From contig NC_079208.1 of NCBI RefSeq assembly GCF_026745355.1, forward strand, positions 57,701,892-57,765,891: a DNA stretch of 64,000 nt, read 5' to 3'. This DNA comes from Beta vulgaris subsp. vulgaris (taxonomy: Eukaryota > Streptophyta > Magnoliopsida > Caryophyllales > Amaranthaceae). The translations under genes and the position numbers were made by a program. The notes under the pieces are model-generated. The model had not been told where the DNA came from. It saw nothing but the letters and a program-made list of their open reading frames with translations, and did not search any database. Below are positions 45,553 to 57,003 of the stretch, piece by piece; position 1 is the stretch's first letter, and each line of letters begins with the position of its first letter.

Positions 45553-46192
45553 TAAATATACATGTTCTTTTCTTGAGTACAACTATTAACAATGGAGCCA
45601 AGGAGGATATAAATGACACCAAAACCCAAAGCACCAACCCCCCAAACAGAGGCTTTAATCAGACGTGGGCTTGTTATGTTCACCTTATCTGTAGTACTTG
45701 TAAACAAAAATTTAGATGAGTTCAGATTAATATTAATAAGGGCTAGTAAGTTCAGTACAACAAAAAAAGGGTCTAACACTTATAAATAAGTTAAGATTAG
45801 TTCAAATAGAGAATCTCAGTTAAGTTTAGGTTGTTTTTGTCCGATAAGACCTAATAAAAAAGGATTTTTTGTGGAGAAGGACCAATTATAATTATTTTTG
45901 GAGGAAAATACCAAATATAATTCATAAGTTGACAACTCAACACCATATTATGAAATTTCGGCCAAAATGTCAACTTTCGAATGTTGATATTTCCCCCTTA
46001 TGAATCTCCCATTCTTTATCGTTTTCTACTAAAACCCCTGTATCACTATTTATATAAAAGCCCTACTTTACGATTTCACAAAATTCTCAATTTCGTTCAA
46101 TCACTCTTCCTCACCATTGAAGGAGATCTTCACCCAACGGAAGCTCTCGTCTTGAAGAACGAGAGTCAACCATCGTAGCATTATCTCACTAA

Positions 46193-46341
46193 GGGTCTGT
46201 TCTCTTCGGCATAAAACAGCTGAACTGAACTGAACTTAATTAAACTGAATTAAATTGGACTGAAATGAATAGTGATATGTGAGAGTAAAAGTATTGTCCA
46301 GAGCAGAACTGAACTGAAAATAAGTTGGAGAGAACAGACCC
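46193..46341. mobile_element. Tourist-like MITE, best-preserved AACTG copy
   Basis: A 149-bp element from GGGTCTGTTCTCTTCGGC to GGAGAGAACAGACCC, flanked by TAA at 46190-46192 and 46342-46344. It shows clear terminal inverted repeats and AACTG-rich interior. Confidence 0.8.
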
Positions 46342-46639
46342 TAAGACGCGTCCTCAATTTCGTTACATTCAAATCAACTTTGCTGAACATCATCCCCCTT
46401 TTCTCAAAACTTCTTTTGATTTAATTAAATTTTCTTTTTCGGGGATTCAATTAGGGTTTTCAATTGGAGCGAATGATCTCGCAAGGGCCCCCTTCACCGT
46501 TGTTATTTATAACAAGATTCCCCAACACATTTGGACAAAGTCGAAGGAAGACTGAGGTTGATGTCTCTGTTTCAAAGGAGAAAGGAGAAGAAAGTTGAAG
46601 ATTCAATGATGGAAGATGATGAGTTTTAATAGTTGAGAC

Positions 46640-46765
46640 TATGTTCTTTTGGACTTATTTTCAGTTCATTTTAGATCAATTCAGCTCAATTCAGTTTTCC
46701 TTTACAATTCAATTTCTCTCTATAATTCAATTTAGATTCTCCTAGTTTAAAAGAATAGGGCCTGA
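46640..46765. mobile_element. Degenerate AACTG/CAGTT Tourist-like copy
   Basis: Starts ATGTTCTTTTGGACTTATTT, runs through TCAGTTCA/TCAGCTCAATTCAG repeats and ends AAGAATAGGGCCTGAG. Ends are eroded. Confidence 0.45.
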
Positions 46766-47347
46766 GTGTATAAGTGGAGTTAATAGAAAGCAAAAGAAGA
46801 GCGGAGCTAATTGAATCCAGAAAAGGAAACCCTAAAGAGAATTTGGACGGAAATGAATTGTCAAACTGAACAATTATGTTTTGGTCGGAAATTCATAACG
46901 TGGTGTTAAATTGCCAATTTCATGTATTATATTGGCCTTTTCCTTTAATTTTTTTTAAAAATTGATCAATCCTTAGGAAAAAAAAAACTTTTTTTTATTA
47001 AGTCTTATTTATATTTTAAAAATCCTTAAGTTAAAATAAGAAAAATAAGTTAAAATACTTCTGTGAGACTGTGACACACCCAATGTAGATTACAAGTAGA
47101 TTCCAATCCAAGAGTCAAAATTAACAGTGCAGTATGCCAGTAAAACCTCCAGATGTCAATTTCTGGAACACTCTAACATTAGACTACACTACACTCCTCT
47201 GAAGTCTGAAATACTCCTGAAATCACTAGAAAGAAAAGAAGAGAGAGAAATTTTGGAAGTGTTCACATTTTTCATCTAATTTCCTCACTCTCTTCTCCAT
47301 CACTCTTGAAAATTTTGCAACTTCTATGACATTTGATATTCACCACT

Positions 47348-48622
47348 GTAAGTACTAACATTTCCCAGTAAAATCAGCCATTAATTTGTTGAAAGTTACC
47401 ATCTTTAATGGTGGGTTTTTTGAACTTGGGCTGAATCTATTGATTACAAATTATGTCGCTTTTTAAACATCCCCATTTGTGAAATTAGGGCAAATTTATT
47501 TGTGGGTATTACTCTGTTCAATTTCTGCATTTGAATTGCATCATTTATGTCATATCTGTTTAAATATGCCCATCTATTTTTTGTGAATATTGGAAAATTG
47601 TAGATACTATGCTCTGTATCTTATTTATTTTATATTATCAATATCTTGATCGGTTTTGCAAATTTGCTGGTTTGTTTTATTATTTTTTTTTTTTCCGAAT
47701 TTTGCTTCATTAATGGCATAATTAGTTAATTGATGCTACATTATCCATAATGTTGTTTTATGTATTTATTCATTATCATTATCTAGAAAGGCAATATTCA
47801 TAGTTTCATACTATTGATATGAACTATGAAGGCATATGTAGATTGGGTTGAGCTTGTTGCATGCTTAGTTAAGTTATGTTACCTGAACTCTTATACCCAT
47901 GTCTAACATAGCCACATAGGTACGTGTCGAAATATCTGACTCTGTTATTCTATGAAAAATTTCAATGATTTTGGCCCAAATTGAAGTGTCTCCGTGTCCG
48001 TGTCTACGTCCAAGTGTCAAGGATCGAACACGGGTATTTGAGGTGAATTGAAGAGTCCATGTAACTAAGTAGTTAAGTACTTTAATTTCCAAGATTGAAT
48101 ATGCTTTTATATTTCCACTATGCATAGTTCAAATTTTTATTTTATTCTGTCGGTTATGATATATGATAAAATCACACGTCGATCTGTGTTATTAGTGCTT
48201 AGTTTTAGCTTCTTATAGTCATCCTATAGAACTGCATATATCATTTTCCTTTTTCACCGTATATGAATCTTATAGCAAAAGTTACGAGGTCCTTAGGTTG
48301 CAGTATAAGTAAGTAATGTATTGTTTTAAGTGCCTGATTATAAGTCTAAACTAATCCTTGTGTCCCTTGAATATACTGATGTTGACATCACTTCAATTTA
48401 TTCTTGAAGGAAAGGGAATGTTTGTGTGTTTTACAACATAACAAAAGCCAAAAATATTAGGTCAGTACGCTCCTATTGATCAACTCAACTGGTGTGTAGT
48501 TTAGTAGTTGGATCACATTTTTCTACACTGATATATCTACATGCTTTTGCTGGAGTGTAAAACTTATGCAAGTTACATTATGGAGACTCATTAAGTCATT
48601 ATCTATTGTCCAAACTTCGCAG
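47348..48622 (+). other. Probable 5' UTR intron of SDIR1
   Basis: Donor CACCACT|GTAAGTACT at 47347/47348 follows a CT-rich leader-like stretch (47270-47340). The acceptor AACTTCGCAG ends at 48622, 41 nt before the start codon. The 1275-bp interval has intron-like T-rich sequence. Around 47690 a T-run followed by CCGAATTTTGCTTCATTAAT resembles an inverted LINE 3' end. Inferred from splice consensus only. Confidence 0.5.
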
Positions 48623-48663
48623 GCAATTGTTAAGCACTTAGGTTCGTTTTTGTTCTTGGAAAT

Positions 48664-51329
48664 ATGAGTTTTGTGTTCCGTGGTAGCCGAGGAGATATTG
48701 AAAATGGATTTTCAGGACTTGTCCCAGAAAGGCGTTCAGTCGTACGTGCCTTAATCCTTTTTATGTGATAGTCTTTTCCTTGCTGGAAGTTTTAGAATGA
48801 TTTTGTTTTGTCCCCCCTTTTTTTTTGCAACAGAGGATTCAGCCTGTTCGACCTGTAAATACAAATTCTTTCGCCTTTCTTATTACTGGTAAGGTTTGTT
48901 TGCTATGTCATTAGACTTAACTGAGCTTTTGCATTTACATCTCCATATGATTAATACCTACCTACCTACCTACCTACCTACCGTTTTTGCAGTTCTTTTG
49001 TTGTTCACAATTCTGAATACTCATCAGATGTCACCTAATTTTATGGTAAATTCTTCAAAATCTACCAGCTTGCACATCATTATTCTCTATCTAAGTGGTG
49101 CTTGTATAAGTTATATGCTCTATATATGTGCAGCTCTGGCTGGTTCTTGGTGTGTTTCTGATCGCTACAAGCTTAAGGATGTACGCTACCTGTCAACAGT
49201 TGCAAGTTCAAGCTCAAGCTCATGCCGCGGCTGCTAGTGGCTTGTTTGGACATACCGAGTTTCGTTTGCAGATGCCACCGTCTATAGCTTTAGCTAGCAG
49301 GGGGAGATTACAGGGACTAAGGCTTCAACTTGCACTTCTGGATCGCGAGTTTGATGATCTAGGTATGTTCATGATACAAACTCATGGAATTGTATACTCT
49401 CTTAGTATCATATATTCATATATTTTGAGTTCTCCATTGATTTTGTGGCAGATTATGAAACATTGAGAGCGTTGGATGCTGACAATGTTTCAAACATCCC
49501 TTCAATGAGTGAAGAAGAGATAAATACCTTACCTGTCCATAAGTACAAGGTCACAGGATCAGAAAAGTAAGTAATACTTATCATTAAGTGCTGATAGTTT
49601 GGTTCCGCATGTAATTTTAAGTATAGTGGTTCAAGTAACGTCTATATGTAGAAAAAGTTATATGCTTCTTATACTATCGTCTGAAGCTGCATTTACTATA
49701 AATTATAATACTATCTTGGATCAACAAAATGATTCGAAGAAATTTGTACATAAGTAGCAGACTTGTATCTCAGCTTATTATTACTTCCATCTCACATAAT
49801 TTTCTTCACATTCTTTTTTTTTTTTTGATAGTGAGGATTCACAATCACTAGTAGAGGCTTCATCTTCGTCAACGTCCCCTGAGGTATTTTATCTATTTTC
49901 CTTTGATTGAACGCTGTACTACTGTACCCAGACAATTTGTTGCCTTCTCGTATATCTTTTTTTCTTGGCTATTCTGTAGTTCTGTTATGTAATGTGAATA
50001 TACGATAGCAATTGCTGGGATAGAGTGGAAAAACATCTTTTATTTGAGAATCTCTGCATGCCACTATAATTATTCATTATATACCTATGTAGAGCATTCG
50101 ATACCATTCAGCGCTTGGCACAACTCCCTTACCTGGAAACTGTAGGAAGATCTTGTCTTGTAAATTTAAGGAGCTATGCACTTAATCTCCATAATATAAA
50201 CATTAGGAACAAGATCAAGGATGTCTTCTGCTATATCAATGTCAGTTTTCTGTAACTATGTGCTCTTCTGGAACTTTGACTGAGATATATATAAGATATG
50301 TGCGCAAAGCTATTACTTTTCCGAGCATAAACAGTGGTCTCTTTCTTGTACTACTTCTTTAGATTGTGTTTGGTTGGGTGGAAAGCAAAGTTGTAATTTT
50401 TTTTTCCTTTGTTTGGCTCCTTACAAGAAAAGTTTGAGATAAAAAAAATGAAAACAGAGGGGACATGATAGAATATATATCTAAGAAGAGAGAGAGGAAG
50501 ACAAGTAACATGGAGGAAAATGGTGCCATTCCTTTTCTTAGAAAGAAAACGTCTTTAGTTCTTGGAAGAACTATTATCCACCCTTTATGAACCAACCAAA
50601 GGATAAAAACCACATTCTAAAATTCCCTCTCACCAAATACTCTCTAAGTTTCTTAAGGGGGGGGGGGGGTGGTTATGCGGATGCACATGATATGTTTCAT
50701 GGTCTGAATTGTGACTGCCGAGGAACATGCTTTGGTGTTGCTATACTAATTATTTTCATATTGCGTTTGCTTGATGAACAGCCAAAGCAAGATGCTAATA
50801 ATATTTCAAAGGGTTCAGAAGAAGATCTCACTTGTACCGTATGCTTAGAGCAAGTGAAGAGAGGAGAACTCCTGCGCAGCTTACCATGTTTACATCAGGT
50901 GTGTCATTCACTTGGTATTTTTCCTGTCTAGAAACATTCTAATGTAGTTTTTCATACATAAGGTTTATGCTCCTTCCAGAAAATGGCTTCCGCTTCGGGC
51001 GCTTCCCCCTCCTTTCCGAATCTTCTATAAAAGATTTTCACCAGAACCTATGTTTTGAGATCTTAAAATCAAATACTGGAAACTAGCAAATGATACCGAG
51101 CGTGCCAAAATCATCTGTTTGAACTATTCCTTGTTTTTTTATGTTGCCAAATGCTCTAATGCTATGAGAATAAGATTTGAATGCTTCCGTGTTCCTTTTG
51201 CAGTTCCATTCCAATTGCATTGATCCATGGCTGAGGCAACAGGGCACATGCCCGGTATGCAAATTACGAGTAGGGTCTCAGATGCAAGATTTCTCTGATA
51301 GTACTGCTGTTATTGCCGATATGGTCTAA
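48664..51329 (+). CDS. SDIR1: SDIR1-like membrane RING-H2 E3 ubiquitin ligase
   Basis: Eight exons: 48664-48741, 48834-48888, 48993-49045, 49134-49362, 49452-49566, 49832-49883, 50782-50898, 51204-51329. They join in frame to 274 aa, almost the length of Arabidopsis SDIR1 (273 aa), an ER-membrane ligase that promotes ABA, salt and drought signalling. [18 protein letters not shown] and the block MYATCQQLQ...[21 protein letters not shown] match that protein closely. Two hydrophobic helices lie at about 38-54 and 63-79. The RING-H2 ligands are C212, C215, C230, H232, H235, C238, C249 and C252. The C-terminus ([19 protein letters not shown]) ends in V like SDIR1 but is otherwise diverged. Exon 7 reads into the intron if unspliced. 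Intron 6 contains a 13-base G run at 50657. Confidence 0.95.
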
Positions 51330-53271
51330 TTTTCTATGTATAACTTTTTCTAATATGGCAAGGAGAAGTATGCTACTGGACATGAACCTCACAGAGGTTA
51401 AACTCAGACTAGCATTGCACCCCCCAAGGACTTAGTGGGAGGTTCGAACCCGTCCTCTTAGTTACTAGGTGGAAATCTTACCTTTGGTCTAAGTTTCTAT
51501 ATACTCCAGTATACCTTGAATTATTAGACAAGAGATTACCTGTACATAACTTACCTCAAGGCACCTCCATACTCCTTGTTTTGTGTATAGCAACTTGTCT
51601 ATTAAGTGGCAGAACAGAACTTATAACTAGTGCTCGACTTATTGCAGACTTCCAGTTATTCACATAATATACGAACAGCGATTCGTCTAAGCATGTACGA
51701 GCCTGTAGTTTATTAGCAGCAAAATTCTTCATTGTTTGTACATCAGAAACTTGTGAACAATGCTGCTGAATATGATCAGTTTTGACATTATGTGTTATCA
51801 TGTGTTTAGTCATGAATCATGATATTTAAGGATCTGCAGAAGAAGAAGAACAAAAGAGGCAAAACCAAAAACCAGTTCAAAGCTGAACTGCGTCGTGCCA
51901 ACCGCGTCTTAGTCCTTGTAACATCATTGCTTTTATTAACCTTGTTTAAAATTGTGAGATTATTGTATGACATAATTTTATTGCTATTTTTTTATATTGT
52001 ATTCTTTTATTTTTGTGGAATTAGAAAATTGAAATTATGCTTCAAATTAGACGAGTCAACTCAAATGGCTAATGGTTGACTAGCATAGTAATCAATAATC
52101 ATGGCAATAAAAACAGCATGCTGCATGCCTTATTGACTTGTTTGATAAAGTCTACCTTTACAAATATTAATATGGACCTACATTGTGCTGACCAAATCCT
52201 AAACCTCTTTTTCTTTAGCTCATTAGCAATGCTAGTACAAGCCCACAAATTTTATTATCTCCTTTTCTCACTCCTTCACCTACTTTTTTTTACCTCACTT
52301 TTTTCCCTACAATTAATGTTAGACCCACCCAACAATTATGTTTATTACTTTGACTTTTGCATACTCTACAATACTTTTTTTTCCTCCTCTAGTCCTCTCT
52401 AGATATTAAGTTGTTAAAATTGTTTCAACTTTTATATGATTCCAAGCCACATAGGAGAAATGATAAACTGTTGACAGTGAGAATCATGTGGGAGCCCAAT
52501 GGTTGGAGTTCCCATCTCCCAACCTCATGGTCGGGAGTTCGACTTTCATCAAAACCCCATATTTAGGGTGTTTGTGTGGATTTATACTTCTAGGTATAAA
52601 TCCCCACTTTTCAGTCTCTGGACGTTTCCTTATGTATTGAGATTCCCTTCTTACCTCTAGTTCATGAGGACTGAGCTAGCTTGGGCCAGTTAATTACCGA
52701 ATCAAAAAAAAATAAAAATCGCTGACAGTAATAACGTGTAAAATCGCTACCGGAGGTAGTAATTTGATTGTTTTTGTGAGATGTGAGTTGGATATATTAC
52801 CTACTCATCGTTAGCGATTCATCATCTCTTGACCACATAGTGCTCAATGCTTCCTCCATTTGGGGATTTATTTAGAAACTAGAGAATGTAAAAACACTTC
52901 TTGTTATGTGGAGAACGATTAGGTAGATAGCCTTTTACTTGGACGGAAAAACTATAATATCTTAGAGATTGCCAATTTGTCAATAAGATTGTCACCTCTT
53001 TTTATAATGATCTAATTCTTGCTGTCTCATCTCCTAATCCCAGCCCATTTTAATATCTTAGGGAATTATCAATGCATGACTCTCATATTGTGTAGTACGA
53101 AGTACAATTCTTGCAAAGTCAAAGCTGTACTACAATTATGTTAATTGTATCACCTCCACACAAGTTAAGTTATAATTATATAATTGATGAATAGAAAATT
53201 TAAAATTCCAATCATGCAATAACAAACATAACTAATTAAAGTCTTGTAAACTTTCAAAACATAGAGTTACA
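51330..53271. other. Intergenic DNA between SDIR1 and the ZIP gene
   Basis: Holds the SDIR1 3' UTR, a B-box-like GGTTCGAACCC at about 51453 (perhaps a minus-strand SINE or tRNA relic, 51420-51520) and a SINE at 52483-52717. No further gene recognised; promoter elements of the ZIP gene could not be singled out. Confidence 0.5.
52483..52717 (+). mobile_element. tRNA-derived SINE
   Basis: An A-box-like GAGCCCAATGGTTGGAG near 52493 is followed by a B-box-like GGGAGTTCGAC near 52533. Then come an unrelated body (GGATTTATACTTCTAGGTAT) and a 3' A-rich tail near 52704-52717. Similar flanks (TTGACAGTGA before, CTGACAGTAA after) may be a diverged target duplication. Confidence 0.6.
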
Positions 53272-55435
53272 ATGTGTTTTACCTCTTTTTCCCTCTCAAA
53301 ATCTCTCAAGTCAACTTGTTTGATTATCCTCATATTTTCTCTCCAATTCATCTTGATCAATGCTCATGGAGGCATTTCTCACGATGATCACGGTGAACCT
53401 GACAGCGGCGGCGACGACTCCATTAGCACTTCCAATAATAATCTGATCAATTCAAGGAAGCTTCTGATAGTAAAAATATGGTGTTTAGTCATATTCTTCA
53501 TTAGCACCTTCATGTTTGGTGTTTCACCCTACTTCTTACGATGGAATGAAAGTTTTCTCGTTTTTGGGACTCAGTTTGCTGGAGGAGTGTTCCTTGGAAC
53601 ATCCATGATACATTTCTTAAGCGATGCTTCTTCGGTTTTTCGAAATCTTACATCGATTGAATACCCTTTTGCTTTCATGTTGGCTTGTGCTGGTTATGTT
53701 TTCACCATGTTTGGGGATTGTATTATTATGTATGTTGCCAAGAAAAGTGCAGGAAAATGTAGGGTAGGAGTTGAAGGTGATAGAAATGAAGAGGATGATG
53801 CAGAGAAAGATGGAGCAGTGGAACATAGTCCAATGTTTATAAGGACTACATCAGTTGGGAACACTTTTCTTCTTATAGCTGCACTTTGTTTTCATTCAAT
53901 TTTTGAGGGAATTGCAGTTGGTATTGCAGGTAATTTACTAACTAACTCTAATTGAAATTCCATTGCTTCCGCTATTTTTTAATCTGTAGCAACTTAAAAT
54001 TTGTTTGCGAGAAACAAGGAGTGGCACCGTTTCAATAAGACAAGACAACTTATGAGTAAGTCGAGACTGACTCGGTCAAAATTCGACTAGAGTGAGTGCG
54101 ACCAAACTCGAGCTCGACTCGAGATGTGTTGAGTTATTCAATACACAACTCGAGAAGTCGTGAGAAACTTGAAAACACGCACAATTATTAGTTACTACCA
54201 AAATGTGAAATGCTTAAAGCCAACATAATTTTACCCTAAGGGAGTTAATTAGATGAGACAACTTGCGAGTTACTCGAGATTGGCTCGTTAAAGCTTAAGT
54301 CATGGGAATTCGACTTGGTCAATGTTTGACTCGAGTGAGTTCGACTCAACTCGAGAAGTTAGCGAATCAAGTCGAGCTAACTTGAACTCAAACTCGACTG
54401 ACATCATTGCCACCCTTACGAGAAACAACTAAGAACACTTTTGGACATTATTAAAATGAAAGAATTTAATGAACAACCACCTAAAACAAATAAGCATTCA
54501 TTATTCTTCTTTAATTTTGTATAGTGAAGTTTTGTTCTTTGTGCATTCATTAAAGTCTTGATTAGTGCCTGAAAGTGACTTACGGTTGTTTCTTGCAAAG
54601 TTCTTGTTTTTGTTTTAGAGCACAAAAACTTGTACGTTTTGTTGGCAAACACCAGGAGTGTATAGGACTTGCACAAAGTTAAAGAGACTAAACCTAATCT
54701 AATTTATTCCACACTTGTCAAGTTGGACCGGGTTTGGACTCAATTGTTTGAGTCCAAAGTGCAAACCAAAGTCCAAAATTGTTACAAAAAATCATAGCAT
54801 GGGTGTGTTTGAAGGTTTTGGGGGTAGAGGACTAGAGGTAACTACTTTTCTAGGTAGGTTATAGTTCACATATTTTTTCTTAGCGATTCCAATACCTAAT
54901 TTATTGATTACTATTAATTATAACGCTTAATGTCAACCAGCTTAATTGGTTAAAGTCTTTGAAGGTGTCGTACTGTTGTCCAAGACCTGAGATGGAATCC
55001 CGGCTTAGATTATCACTTACTAAAGCCACATTCTTTCTTGCAGATAATGAAAGGGATGCATGGAAGAACCTATGGACAATATCCTTGCACAAGGTTTTCG
55101 GGGCCATTGCAATGGGGATTGCCTTGTTAAGAATGATCCCAAAACGACCATTATTGGCAACCGTGGCATACTCTTTTTCCTTTGCAATTTCGAGCCCTAT
55201 CGGTGTAGGGATCGGAATGGCCATTGATGCAACCACAGAAGGTCGAGCAGCTGACTGGACTTATGCCATTTCCATGGGTTTTGCTACTGGGATATTCATC
55301 TATATTGCTATTAATCATCTTATCTCCAAAGGCTATAAGCCACATTCTCCTTGTTACTTTGACACCCCATTTTATAGGTTCTTTGCTGTTTTTCTTGGGG
55401 TTACTGTTCTTGCAATTGTCATGATATGGGATTAA
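53272..55435 (+). CDS. ZIP2: ZIP2-like zinc/metal transporter
   Basis: Two exons, 53272-53929 and 55044-55435, join in phase 1 (GCA G|AT AAT) to 349 aa. ZIP proteins move Zn, Mn or Fe into the cytosol across the plasma or organelle membrane. Residues 1-31 look like a signal peptide ending in NAHGG, followed by a short His/Asp-rich segment. Eight hydrophobic helices are expected. The helix IV signature [12 protein letters not shown] starts at H208 and the helix V signature [11 protein letters not shown] has H235, the metal-pathway residues of the family. The variable cytosolic loop between helices III and IV is acidic ([11 protein letters not shown]) with few histidines. The end, [17 protein letters not shown]...VMIWD, is that of plant ZIP2-type proteins. 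The single intron (53930-55043) carries a hAT MITE and a SINE-like relic. Zn versus Mn preference cannot be read from sequence. Confidence 0.93.
54017..54419. mobile_element. hAT-type MITE in the ZIP2-like intron
   Basis: A 403-bp element with ends AGGAGTGGCACC and TTGCCACCCTTAC, flanked by GAGAAACA at 54009-54016 and 54420-54427 (8 bp). The interior has many ACTCGA/TCGAGT motifs in both orientations, typical hAT subterminal repeats. Confidence 0.7.
54925..55012 (+). mobile_element. SINE-like relic in the ZIP2-like intron
   Basis: AACCAGCTTAATTGGTTAAAG (A-box-like) followed by GACCTGAGATGGAATCCCGGC (B-box-like). It is short and without a clear tail. Confidence 0.3.
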
Positions 55436-55756
55436 CTATATAGTATATCCACAAAGTTCATATTACTAATTCTTAAGATGATTGAGACCTTGTTATTAAA
55501 TTTTGGTCCAGTGAATTGCATATGTGTATTATTTATGCACGAGAATGTAAGTGTTATACTTCTTATAATCCAAAATAATTGTAACACTTCTGTCCTACGT
55601 AATTTAGGAAGCTTCAAAAAATTTGCAATTTATGTGACTAATGTAATGACTGAGTTATCTGTTTTTCTTTTTTGTTATATGAGTCTCTGTTATTATCTAA
55701 TTCTATCTTTTTTGATAGTCAGGATAAGTGAATGGACATCATGACAATGCCTTTTA

Positions 55757-57003
55757 GGCTATGTTTAGTTCACCTGAAATATTCTGATCTGAACTTATCT
55801 GATCTGAACTTATTTTTTCTGATCTGATCTGATCTGAACTTATTTTTTCTGATCTAATCTGATCTGAACTTATTTTTTCTGATCTGATCCGAACTGATCT
55901 GATTTACAAGATCTTATCTTTTATAAAATATATTATTACTTTGTAAGTCATTATTATGCAATACATTATAAGATATTATATATAGTATTACTATTATTAT
56001 CATTTTATTTCTATTACAACTTTTACACAACTTTTATTATTAATAAAAATAATTATTATTATCATTATTATAAGAACAACAACAATAATTATAATCATAA
56101 TATTAATAATTATTACTAAAAATAATTATATAACCCAAGTCATTAATTTATAAGACCACTTATACAATGTTTCATACTTTCCCTTAAAACAAATGTTTCA
56201 CACTTGAGAAGTCGGCAGACTCAACTCTTTTTATTTCATATAAAATAAAATAAGATATACATACAAACAACTATGACTTGCGCAAGATAGAAATAAGTAG
56301 CATGCAACTTCAAATAGCTAGAGAGATTTGGAATTCGGTAGGAAGAGGTATACCGAATCTAAATTTATAATTTGTATCTCACACTTAGCTTATTTTGAAA
56401 TGTAATCCGAACTTAGTAGTTTCGTTGTCATAAATTTGAGCTACCATATTATATATATTTCTTATTTTTGCGTCAATCTTATGTTCTTAACACGTGGCTT
56501 CTAGTTTTTTTATTATTTAATAACAACAAAATAACTTAAAATAATGATAACACTGACATATATAATGATAACAACAAGATTAATAATAATTATCAATATT
56601 AGTAATCAATAAACAACAATAATAATCCTTTTGAACAAATGTACTAGTAAATAATAATACCCCTTTGTATTTTTTTTATCTTTCTCACTTAGAATCTTGA
56701 CACAATTCACAATTAGAGAGAATCTTTTAGATTTTTCTCAATATATAAGAAAAAATAGTCATATGGGGTCTTGTTTGATTCGTCTCAATGAGTACTTTAT
56801 TAATATTCAATTATTATAATTTTTACTCATATGTAATGAAAGATATTTAATAATAATAATAATGATTTTTTAAATATAAGCATGATCTGAACTGGTCTGA
56901 TCTGATCTGGTCTGATTTGAACTTATTTTTTCTGATCTGATCTGATCTGATATGATATGATTAGATCTGAAATAAGCAAAAATAAGGTGAACTGAACATA
57001 GCC
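55757..57003 (+). mobile_element. Tourist-like MITE, copy 3, enlarged and chimeric
   Basis: Terminal GGCTATGTTTAGTTCACC and GGTGAACTGAACATAGCC are the same as copies 1 and 2, with TTA before and TAA after. About 800 bp of extra AT-rich sequence (roughly 55925-56660) separates the left subterminal repeats from the core. The sequence just before the core (CCCCTTTGTATTTTTTTTAT, then TCTCACTTAGAATCTTGACA) matches the Stowaway-like family at 7440/7731 rather than its own family. Confidence 0.65.

Larger units (their letters stand above)
45890..46945. mobile_element. Possible Pack-MULE-like element with a gene fragment
   Basis: The left end (from about 45900, GGAGGAAAATACCAAATATA, through AACACCATATTATGAAATTT) is an imperfect inverted copy of the right end (about 46860-46945, with ATAACGTGGTGTTAAATTG and ATATTGGCCTTTTCC). 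The interior looks genic: a C/T-rich leader-like stretch near 46080-46170 and a frame of 62 codons ending at 46555. It is split by a Tourist-like MITE (46193-46341). A related left end alone is seen at 57410-57540. Target duplication not resolved. Confidence 0.4.

Noticed and set aside
47920..48030. GTGTCTCCGTGTCCGTGTC segment in the SDIR1 leader intron as a copy of the GTGTC-rich MITE
   Set aside because: Only short words are shared; ends and target duplication are missing.
50587..50931. Open frame running through the RING exon of SDIR1
   Set aside because: It is exon 7 read together with intron sequence on both sides; the spliced model matches SDIR1 far better.
51440..51475. GGTTCGAACCC B-box suggesting a tRNA gene
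   Set aside because: No cloverleaf, anticodon arm or proper A box could be drawn; probably a SINE remnant.
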